Below are positions 1-5,991 of a stretch of 40,275 nt of DNA, piece by piece; position 1 is the stretch's first letter, and each line of letters opens with the position of its first letter. The translations under genes and the position numbers were made by a program. The notes under the pieces are model-generated. The model ran no database searches. It was not told the origin of the DNA and saw nothing but the letters and a program-made list of their open reading frames with translations. The DNA is from Exiguobacterium sp. AM39-5BH (GTDB lineage Bacteria; Bacillota; Bacilli; Exiguobacteriales; Exiguobacteriaceae). Location of the stretch: positions 1-40,275 of the forward strand of contig NZ_QSGS01000017.1 of the NCBI RefSeq assembly GCF_003467445.1, in the 5' to 3' direction.

Positions 1-30
1 AATATCTAATACTAATGGAGGAAATGAAGA

Positions 31-1065
31 ATGATAAAAAGATTAGAATACGTGGAAGAAATTATGAAAAGATTATCGTTACTTCAATATTATATTAAAT
101 TCAGTTCGAATAAATTGGGTCTACATAACATCAACAAAGCATGTGAACCTTTTTTTAATGGACTATTTAATATAATATGCGATTCGAATTTTAAACGCTC
201 AGAGCATGTGGATAAAAAAAATGCCGCAGCTATTGATTTACAGGATGATAAACTTCGGAAATCTGTACAAATAACTACTACCGGAAGTAAGAGTAAGTTA
301 TGGTATACCATAAGGAAATTTGAAGAAGAAAAATTATACAAAAAATATGACGTTTTATATCACTTTATCGTCGGCGAAAAACACTACAAACCTTATAAAA
401 CTGATCCCTACGCTTTCTCAAAAGGAGATTTTAACATCTACTTTTCAGACCAAAAAATCAAGGGAAATGAATATCAAATAATTATCTTAGATTTGCTTGA
501 TTTGATTCTTATTATAGATGCATTAGATACTGAAAAATTAGTTTTAGTACATGACTATATCGCTAAAGAAATAACTCCGGCGCTACAAGTTTATAAGAAT
601 AAGTATGAGAAGTACGAAAGTAGAGATGAGACTCCTTTTACAGCCGAATCTTTTATGAATTATTGCAATGTGGAATTTGATCAAAAAGAAGAAGTTCAGG
701 ATGATTTAGAAAAATTAGCTAGTTTACTTAGTAGTCTGGAGAAAGAGCGTACTAGACGTTTTTTAGCTACTGCATTACATACAGTAGAGTATGATGGATT
801 TGCATCCACAAACCTTATATTCAATCCTTTTGTCGTACAAAGCGATCTTAGTTTGAATGATGTTGAATTCGAAAGAGAAATAAAAATATTGGCAGGTAAA
901 AAACTAATTGATTTAGATGGTTTGGTTTATGATGGAGAATATGTGTTAGAGTATTTAGATTCCGCACAGGATAACTTATTAAAACAGATATATCAATTTT
1001 GTATAACAAATAGTAGACCACTAGATAAATTAATACTTGATGTAGATTTTTCTGTCTTAAATTAA
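31..1065 (+). CDS. SMEK-domain-like protein
   Basis: 344-residue soluble protein with no signal peptide or membrane segment. Residues about 60-100 carry an N-x-A-A-x-IDL stretch followed by a QIT(T) strand and a lysine-rich helix. This resembles the N-terminal SMEK domain, which is found in some three-component and other bacterial conflict systems and is thought to have a restriction-endonuclease-like fold. The rest is mainly helical and acidic. The ATG is chosen because GGAGG lies 9 nt upstream. The gene is AT-rich like the far right end of the window and unlike the transfer operon. No ABC-ATPase or other usual partner is adjacent inside the window. The family call is from memory of the motif; the function is unknown. 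Confidence 0.6.
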   Translation: MIKRLEYVEEIMKRLSLLQYYIKFSSNKLGLHNINKACEPFFNGLFNIICDSNFKRSEHVDKKNAAAIDLQDDKLRKSVQITTTGSKSKLWYTIRKFEEEKLYKKYDVLYHFIVGEKHYKPYKTDPYAFSKGDFNIYFSDQKIKGNEYQIIILDLLDLILIIDALDTEKLVLVHDYIAKEITPALQVYKNKYEKYESRDETPFTAESFMNYCNVEFDQKEEVQDDLEKLASLLSSLEKERTRRFLATALHTVEYDGFASTNLIFNPFVVQSDLSLNDVEFEREIKILAGKKLIDLDGLVYDGEYVLEYLDSAQDNLLKQIYQFCITNSRPLDKLILDVDFSVLN

Positions 1066-1104
1066 ACTCGTCATATCACTCCTGGTTGTTAACCTTCAAA
1101 CAAA

Positions 1105-1155
1105 AAAAGTAAAGCAGTCCACTGTTATATTTATACAGGGAGCTGCTTTACTTTT
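1105..1155. terminator. bidirectional rho-independent terminator
   Basis: AAAAGTAAAGCAG (1105-1117) and CTGCTTTACTTTT (1143-1155) form a perfect 13-bp stem with A and T tracts on either side. It sits between the convergent SMEK-like gene and the parA-partner gene and overlaps the latter's stop codon. Confidence 0.75.
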
Positions 1156-1519
1156 ATTTTTTCTGTTTCATCATCAAAACATCTCGAATCAACTCATACT
1201 CTTTTCTTTCATTAGATGAAAAGAGCTCAAGGTACTCGTCAATCATTGCGGAAATAATCGCATCTGCCGAATCAGCTTTGCCCATTGTCACTAACGCTGA
1301 CAATTTATTTTTTGTAAGGTTTGATACACGAACAGTGCTTGAACCCATATTGACGGAGTTCTTAGCTGATCGTTTGTTTGAGGTTTCTTTCTGAGCAGTA
1401 GATTTCGATTCCACTGTTTTGTCTTCAGACACTTCTGCTTTATATGTTTGTTGTGGCGCCACTGCACCTTTACGGTCCAGCAACCGCTTTTTCGCTGGTT
1501 TTTGAATCAAATCTGACAT
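1154..1519 (-). CDS. small plasmid partition partner (RHH-type, DUF5388-like)
   Basis: About 121 residues. The N-terminal half is basic and low-complexity (K/S/T/E-rich, probably disordered). The C-terminal half, 'STVRVSNLTKNKLSALVTMGKADSADAI' split across residues about 66-95, has a beta strand then two helices, as in ribbon-helix-helix DNA-binding proteins. It lies directly downstream of parA in the same direction, the usual place for the small centromere-binding partner of Gram-positive plasmid ParA proteins. The ATG at 1519 has AGGGGTG 6 nt upstream; a GTG at 1528 that overlaps the parA stop is the alternative start. By inference it binds the TGTATACA repeats found upstream of parA. The DUF5388 assignment is tentative. 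Confidence 0.65.
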   Translation of the reverse strand: MSDLIQKPAKKRLLDRKGAVAPQQTYKAEVSEDKTVESKSTAQKETSNKRSAKNSVNMGSSTVRVSNLTKNKLSALVTMGKADSADAIISAMIDEYLELFSSNERKEYELIRDVLMMKQKK

Positions 1520-1524
1520 ATTAT

Positions 1525-2372
1525 TCACCCCTGTTCCACGTAATTCATTTCTGCTTCGAGACGGTGTAAGAACTCCTCTGCGACTTTCGCATATGTCTCC
1601 ATGACACGTTTGTCATGCATATCTTCCTCGACAATCCCAGTGATGTCATAGCGTTTCAACCGCTCCATGTTTTTGATCACGCCTTCAAAAAGGTTATGAG
1701 AACCAAATACGTTCTTGGCATTCTCAAGCGTTGCTATATCTACTGCCGCACCATTTTTAAGAAGAACCGGCAGGATTCCGAGAATATCAAAATCAGCATG
1801 ATAGTCATCCAGCAATGTCTGCAGGTACTGTGTGAATACCTCGGCGCCCTGCAAGCTTCGTTCCTGTGTCTGAAGTACGACAACTACGAAATCAGAGGCA
1901 TAGAGAGCGGAGTCAGTATAGATGGAGATAGTGGGAGGAACGTCCACAAAAATGAAATCGAACTCACTCTTCAGAGGTTCAAGCAAAGTAGACAGATACG
2001 TTACGCGATCCACTTCTTTCTCAAACTTCTTCTCAAGAAACTTCGGGTACTGTGCGAAATCACTGAAAGAGGGTAGTAGGAACAGATTGTCCGTGACTTC
2101 TGTTACGATGCTACTTAAATCGCCTTCTTGCATTGCTGCCATCAATGTTTTCTCGAGGTTATGTAATCATCTTCTCGTGCAGCTTTCGTCTTCAAGAACA
2201 AGGTAGTCGCATTCGCCTGCGGATCTTGGTCACAGAGCAACACACGATAGCCTTTTTTGGCCAACGCGTAAGCGAGCATCGTGCTATTGGTCGTCTTTCC
2301 CGTGCCTCCTTTAAAGTTTCCAAACGTCACAACAATCGCTTCTTGCTGTGAGAGATCAAGCTGATTGTTCAT
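1525..2372 (-). pseudogene. parA: ParA-type partition ATPase, disrupted by a 1-nt deletion
   Basis: The first piece (2372 down to 2142) starts at an ATG preceded by GAAGGAGG. It carries the deviant Walker A motif FKGGTGKTT and the [12 protein letters not shown] strand typical of ParA/Soj ATPases. It then runs into a stop. The second piece (2145 down to 1525) continues the same protein with Walker B FIFVDVPPT and the C-terminal half. Adding one T on the plus strand at about 2159-2160 (one A in the coding strand) joins the frames to read ...[19 protein letters not shown]..., a natural ParA junction. Intact, it would be about 282 residues and drive plasmid segregation with the downstream small partner. 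This is either a real loss of function or a homopolymer error. Confidence 0.8.
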
Positions 2373-2424
2373 TTTGGTGCCTCCTTCTTCTATTTGTGAT
2401 TTCAACGTAACAAATTTTACTGCG

Positions 2425-2444
2425 TTTGTATACATGTATACAAA
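2425..2444. promoter_or_regulatory. perfect palindromic operator / parS candidate upstream of parA
   Basis: TTTGTATACATGTATACAAA is a perfect 20-bp palindrome made of two head-to-tail TGTATACA octamers (2427-2434, 2435-2442). It lies about 55 bp upstream of the parA ATG and about 70 bp upstream of the divergent gene at 2514. The same octamer recurs in tandem at 29151-29198. Autoregulated partition operons often carry repeats of this kind as combined operator and centromere. Confidence 0.6.
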
Positions 2445-2513
2445 TAGAAAAAGTTTGATCTGTTATACTTTGAGTTAGATAGAGGATTATATAAACATTT
2501 GAGGAGGCGTAAC

Positions 2514-2822
2514 ATGGAAAAACGATTGTTTTATATCGATTCATTGAGTCAGGAGTTTGAAGGTTATTGGACTAAGAGAAAGTGGAATGGATGGGAAGTT
2601 CCTCTATTCGAGATTGATGAAGTGAAAAAAGTCATGGATGCACTAAGGCTTTCAGGCATCAATGCTTATTATGATGGGACATCTGATTCATTTATTGTCG
2701 AAGACGAGGATGATATCTCTGATAAAACAATTATCCAGGGAACAAAACAAGAAGTTAATGGGAAAGAGTTAACTCTCTATGAAGTAGGTAACGGATGGAC
2801 TTGGGAGCTTGGCACCCCTTGA
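2514..2822 (+). CDS. hypothetical protein, 102 aa
   Basis: Small acidic, aromatic-rich soluble protein (residues such as W19, W24, W27 and W98, W100), with a central alpha/beta stretch and no recognisable motif. The ATG at 2514 has GAGGAGG 6 nt upstream. It is divergent from parA and shares the intergenic region that holds the TGTATACA palindrome, so it may be co-regulated with partition. A strong hairpin terminator follows directly. The coding signal is good (clear ribosome binding site, a single clean frame). Function unknown. Confidence 0.65.
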   Translation: MEKRLFYIDSLSQEFEGYWTKRKWNGWEVPLFEIDEVKKVMDALRLSGINAYYDGTSDSFIVEDEDDISDKTIIQGTKQEVNGKELTLYEVGNGWTWELGTP

Positions 2823-2831
2823 TTATATGCA

Positions 2832-2879
2832 AGCAAAAAGAAGTAATGAGAATGGACATTCTCTTTACTTCTTTTTGCT
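2832..2879. terminator. bidirectional rho-independent terminator
   Basis: A 22-bp stem with one mismatch (2832-2853 with 2858-2879), a four-base GGAC loop, and A-rich and T-rich outer ends (AGCAAAAAGAAG / CTTCTTTTTGCT). It ends the 2514 gene. The following stretch to 3043 contains nothing I can assign. Confidence 0.75.
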
Positions 2880-3043
2880 ATCGAACTTTCATACTCGGCA
2901 CGAATGAAGTCAGCCCATTTTATTTTTTACTAAGCAATGCTATTTAGTAATTCACCTCTAAGATATCAAACTTGTGCTCAACCTATTTCCCCTTCTCATC
3001 TTCGATTTCTATAGGAAGGGATAGCGAATCAATAATTTTTTAC

Positions 3044-3265
3044 TTAATTAAACTTATCTGAGTTGAAAAAATCGTTTAAAGATACCTCTAACCCGTTACA
3101 AAATTTTTGTATTGTACTCACTTTTGGATGCTTTGTGCGTCCACTCATCAATTCTGAAATTGTTGCTTGATTCAACCCACCTTTTTGAATAACTTGATGG
3201 ATGGTCATATTCCGTTCCGCCGCGAGCTCCTTCATCCGCTCGATGATTGCCTCGTTCAATTCCAC
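3044..3265 (-). CDS. XRE-family helix-turn-helix regulator, 73 aa
   Basis: Almost the entire protein is one XRE (Cro/CI-like) DNA-binding domain: a first helix with MKELAAERNMT, then the HTH 'IHQVIQKGGLNQATISELMSG', then 'HPKVSTIQKFCNGLEVSLNDFF'. It has no effector or oligomerisation domain, typical of small plasmid repressors such as SinR-like or immunity-type regulators. The start is GTG at 3265 with a GGGGTG ribosome binding site about 5 nt upstream; a TTG at 3259 is possible. It is divergent from the XRE gene at 3602, and the intervening 335 bp has inverted repeats that could be operators for either protein. Confidence 0.75.
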   Translation of the reverse strand: MELNEAIIERMKELAAERNMTIHQVIQKGGLNQATISELMSGRTKHPKVSTIQKFCNGLEVSLNDFFNSDKFN

Positions 3266-3353
3266 TTGCTCACCCCACGATCAAAGTACTCTCTTCATCA
3301 TTATTCTTTACGAATCCTTCTATTCCTCTACCCTACCACAATCTCTTGAAATC

Positions 3354-3373
3354 AAAATAATTATCATTATTTT
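3354..3373. promoter_or_regulatory. inverted repeat in the divergent regulator intergenic region
   Basis: AAAATAAT-TATC-ATTATTTT is a perfect 8-bp inverted repeat with a 4-bp centre, about 90 bp upstream of the minus-strand XRE gene. It is probably an operator. It has partial similarity to a Fur box, but not enough to call one. Confidence 0.4.
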
Positions 3374-3488
3374 CTATACTTAAAGCATTATTTTTTTACA
3401 ATTGTGCGACAAAACCAAAAATATTGAGTTACTGTTGCTCTTTATCCCTTGTATAGAGCGGATTCGACAAGAATCGTCAACTGTAAAA

Positions 3489-3506
3489 TTTCTGACATAT
3501 CAGAAA
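3489..3506. promoter_or_regulatory. inverted repeat upstream of the transfer-operon regulator
   Basis: TTTCTGA-CATA-TCAGAAA, a perfect 7-bp inverted repeat, lies about 95 bp upstream of the XRE gene at 3602. A TATATT (3534-3539) that could be a -10 box follows. It is the best operator candidate for control of the transfer operon. The remainder of the 3266-3601 gap holds nothing else I can support. Confidence 0.4.
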
Positions 3507-3601
3507 ACTGATGATTTTTAGGTTTAACCCTGTTATATTGGAACCAACAAAAGGAAACATCTGTTTGGTCGCCGCTCTGGTTTACAGAAAGGGGAAGGCT
3601 T

Positions 3602-4090
3602 ATGTATCGATTTGGAGAGTGGTTGAAGGAGAACCGCCGGCTCTCGGGCTGGTCACAGGTCGAACTATCAGAGAAGACATTCGGAGAGATCTCACAGCCC
3701 GCTATCAGCCAATATGAACAGAATCGTTCAGTGCCGTCGATCGCGGACATCGATCACCTGGCCCGTGCGTTCGGACACACGCTCGCGACGGTCCCGTGGG
3801 ACGCCATCGACTTCGGATACGGGGCGAAGCGTTCCGTCACCAAGCTCGAGCGACGCCGGTTCGACCTGAAGGAGTTGCCACAGGCCGACTCGGTCCGTAC
3901 GTTCGATGGGAAGACGTATGAACTGCACGGTTTCATCGGGATTGAAAAGGCGAGCGGCGAGGCGGTCCAGCTGACGCAACTCTACTATCGAATCCGAACG
4001 GTCGTCTGTGACGCCCACGTGCTCGCCAAGCGCAAGAACCCGGATGACGAGCTCATCCATGTCAAGAAGCGGAAAAGAATCCGCCAGTAG
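3602..4090 (+). CDS. XRE-family regulator at the head of the transfer operon
   Basis: 162 residues. The N-terminal 70 residues form an XRE helix-turn-helix domain ('WSQVELSEKTFGEISQPAISQ' region, then NRSVPSIADIDHLARAFG). The C-terminal part is basic, ending KKRKRIRQ, and includes a segment around 'LHGFIGIEKASGEAVQL' of unknown fold. The ATG is preceded by AGAAAGGGGAAGG. It is the first gene of a co-directional GC-rich block of transfer genes, so by position it is the likely operon regulator. It is followed by about 300 bp of non-coding, highly structured DNA before the next gene. The DNA-binding call is firm; the operon role is inferred. Confidence 0.75.
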   Translation: MYRFGEWLKENRRLSGWSQVELSEKTFGEISQPAISQYEQNRSVPSIADIDHLARAFGHTLATVPWDAIDFGYGAKRSVTKLERRRFDLKELPQADSVRTFDGKTYELHGFIGIEKASGEAVQLTQLYYRIRTVVCDAHVLAKRKNPDDELIHVKKRKRIRQ

Positions 4091-4101
4091 CCGACATCGA
4101 C

Positions 4102-4361
4102 GCAGCAGCACATCCTTAAGGATGGTCTCCTCCAATCACATACCGGCGTGTCCCTCACCAGTGACCGGGTGGGCGGGATCTACGCACAGATGGTTCGGCG
4201 AGAGTCGCCTAAAACTCGCCACAAGGTCACCACAGCGTTCCGGGTCATCGAAAAACCCTGTACAGCTCCTTCGATTCCACGAGGAGCGGAGTTCGTGGGT
4301 GAACGGCTAGAAACCCACCGCACCGAATCCGACTGTCCTTAATGATGTGCTGCTGCACATC
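4102..4361 (+). ncRNA. candidate structured RNA / cis element bounded by a long inverted repeat
   Basis: Positions 4102-4122 and 4336-4356 are inverted repeats matching at 20 of 21 positions and enclosing 213 nt without a plausible gene. Inside are several further stems: GTGACC/GGTCAC (4160s with 4220s), GGCGAG/CTCGCC, CCACGA/TCGTGG and GTGGGT/ACCCAC. Each outer arm can also fold alone: CATCC-TTAA-GGATG at 4111-4124 and GATGTGC-TGCT-GCACATC at 4344-4361. The element is thus capable of two mutually exclusive folds. It sits between the XRE regulator and the next transfer gene. It could be a leader RNA controlling the operon, a MITE-like insertion or a DNA processing site. I do not recognise it as a known RNA family. 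Confidence 0.45.
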
Positions 4362-4389
4362 ACGAGATCAAGGGAAGGAAGTGTGTACG

Positions 4390-4572
4390 GTGGCATCAAA
4401 AGAACAGAAACAGAATCGTAGCTTCGCCGAGAAACTCTTACGCATCCGTGGGAAGGACTACGAGGAATGGCTCGACGAGCAACATCAACAGGTCATCCAG
4501 GACAACCAGGAACTCATTTTGGAGGCGCTCGAGGCGAAGCTCAGCTTCAAGTCACCGGCGCACCAGGACTAA
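4390..4572 (+). CDS. small hypothetical protein of the transfer operon, 60 aa
   Basis: The likely start is GTG at 4390, with AAGGAA 9 nt upstream; an upstream ATG at 4342 falls inside the structured element and has no ribosome binding site. The product is charged and probably wholly helical (KLLRIRGKDYEEWLDEQHQQ...), with no membrane segment. It lies 13 bp before the VirB2-like gene. Function unknown; it may be a small cytoplasmic accessory factor of the transfer apparatus. Confidence 0.6.
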   Translation: MASKEQKQNRSFAEKLLRIRGKDYEEWLDEQHQQVIQDNQELILEALEAKLSFKSPAHQD

Positions 4573-4585
4573 GGAGGGGAACGAC

Positions 4586-4810
4586 ATGGGACTCAATGAG
4601 ACAGGGCTCAGCTTGCTTCAGTTCTTCCAGGGACTCGCCGTCATCGCCGCGGCCATCGCCTTCGCCATCGGGGGCTTCTATTTCATATTCGGTGGGGATC
4701 GTGGCCGCTCGAAGGCGGTCGGTTGGCTCGTCGGGGGCGCCGTCGGCCTGATCATCGTCATGGGCGCGTTCACGCTCGCCGAGATGGTCGACCAGAACAT
4801 CAAATTCTAA
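4586..4810 (+). CDS. VirB2/Maff2-like small transfer membrane protein, 74 aa
   Basis: 74 residues with two predicted membrane helices, about 11-35 (FFQGLAVIAAAIAFAIGGFYFIFG) and 45-66 (VGWLVGGAVGLIIVMGAFTLAE), joined by a short basic loop GGDRGRSKA. This two-helix, glycine/alanine-rich architecture is typical of VirB2-like pilins and the small 'mating channel' proteins of Gram-positive conjugation systems. The ATG is preceded by AAGGAGGGG. It is probably an inner-membrane channel or pilus-like subunit. The family assignment rests on size, topology and position only. Confidence 0.6.
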   Translation: MGLNETGLSLLQFFQGLAVIAAAIAFAIGGFYFIFGGDRGRSKAVGWLVGGAVGLIIVMGAFTLAEMVDQNIKF

Positions 4811-4876
4811 TGCACACGCGCGCAGCGTTCCAATCGGAAGGCTTTTTTTGTTGCTTGAAATGAGAGGAGGAACGAG

Positions 4877-5977
4877 ATGCTGTTTGTACGATTTACCGAC
4901 TTGCCGGACACACGGATCCCGAACTATGAGCGGTTCACCTTCGCCGAGGCGGTCGTCGCGACCCATGACCTGCATCAGGCCCTTAGCGAGGAAGGGACGA
5001 GCTGTTCCGGTGACTTCCGGCTCTTCGACCAGAAAGACGAACTGCTCTATCGGGGGGCGTTCACGTTCGGAACTGAAGGCACCTATCCGAACCTGTACCA
5101 TCAGGTCAAGGACCGGGTACAACGGATCCGGACAAATAAGGAGGATAACGCGAAGAAGATGTGGCTCCTCGACGAGATCGAAACAGAGACACCGGATGAC
5201 TATAAGCTCCAGTCCGCCAAATCGAACCCGATCGTGTCGTCGACCTATCAGTCACGCCTGACCCGGCTGCAACGCCGCCTCATCTACGGGGCGGCCACGG
5301 TCGGAATCCTATTTACCTCCCTGTTCACTGCCGCGCAATGGTTCATCGACAAGGAGGCACACGCCGAACAGGTGACCGGTGTAGAACAGACATGGCTGGA
5401 TGCTTACGAACAGGCGCTCCAAGGTGAGGAATCTTCGCTCATCAATTTACTGGAACGGAAAGACCGGTCCGAGGAAGAGGATGCCCTGCTTATCGATCTC
5501 TATCTCGCAGAAGGCGCAGACCAGAAGGCGCTCGAGCTCACGGATGACCCCATCCTGATTGAAACGAAACTGGCCGGGCTCGAGTTATCCGATAAGGAAA
5601 AATTGGAACGGCTCCAGAAGTTCCAAGCGTCACATCCGACCGATGAAGGGGCGTTCGATATCGCCACACTGGAACGGGATCATGAGACCGTGGCCAAGAC
5701 GGATGACGTGGAGTGGACCGCTCCCCGCGTCTCCTCGAAAGTGACCGCCTATCTCTACCTCGGGGACATCGAGTCCGCGAATGAGTGGGCGTCCAAAACA
5801 AACGACCCTGCTGTACAAGTAAAGATTGATAAATACCAAGACATTACGGCCACTATCGACGAACTGAACGAAAAATTGAAGAAGACCTCTAGCAAGGACA
5901 CTTCGGCCCGTGAGAAGATTCAAGCCGCTATCGCTACTGAAGAAGTTAACCTGGAAACGATTCTTTATTCAAATTAA
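4877..5977 (+). CDS. single-pass transfer protein with EssB-like topology
   Basis: 366 residues: an N-terminal cytoplasmic alpha/beta domain (about 1-130), one membrane helix at about 135-157 (YGAATVGILFTSLFTAAQWFI) and a long helical external part (about 160-366) with alternating acidic helices that look TPR-like. This order resembles EssB/YukC of type VII secretion, and comparable proteins occur in Gram-positive conjugation operons. The ATG is preceded by GAGGAGG. It lies between the VirB2-like protein and the coupling protein, so a structural role in the membrane complex is likely. It has no catalytic motif. Confidence 0.55.
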   Translation: MLFVRFTDLPDTRIPNYERFTFAEAVVATHDLHQALSEEGTSCSGDFRLFDQKDELLYRGAFTFGTEGTYPNLYHQVKDRVQRIRTNKEDNAKKMWLLDEIETETPDDYKLQSAKSNPIVSSTYQSRLTRLQRRLIYGAATVGILFTSLFTAAQWFIDKEAHAEQVTGVEQTWLDAYEQALQGEESSLINLLERKDRSEEEDALLIDLYLAEGADQKALELTDDPILIETKLAGLELSDKEKLERLQKFQASHPTDEGAFDIATLERDHETVAKTDDVEWTAPRVSSKVTAYLYLGDIESANEWASKTNDPAVQVKIDKYQDITATIDELNEKLKKTSSKDTSAREKIQAAIATEEVNLETILYSN

Positions 5978-5991
5978 GGTAGGTGAAATAA

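Noticed and set aside
3354..3373. Fur-box-like site
   Set aside because: The 7-1-7 pattern matches fully in one half only, the region is very AT-rich, and no iron-related gene is nearby.
4391..4572. ATG at 4342 as start of the small transfer gene
   Set aside because: It lies within the inverted-repeat arm and has no ribosome binding site, whereas GTG 4390 has AAGGAA at proper spacing.
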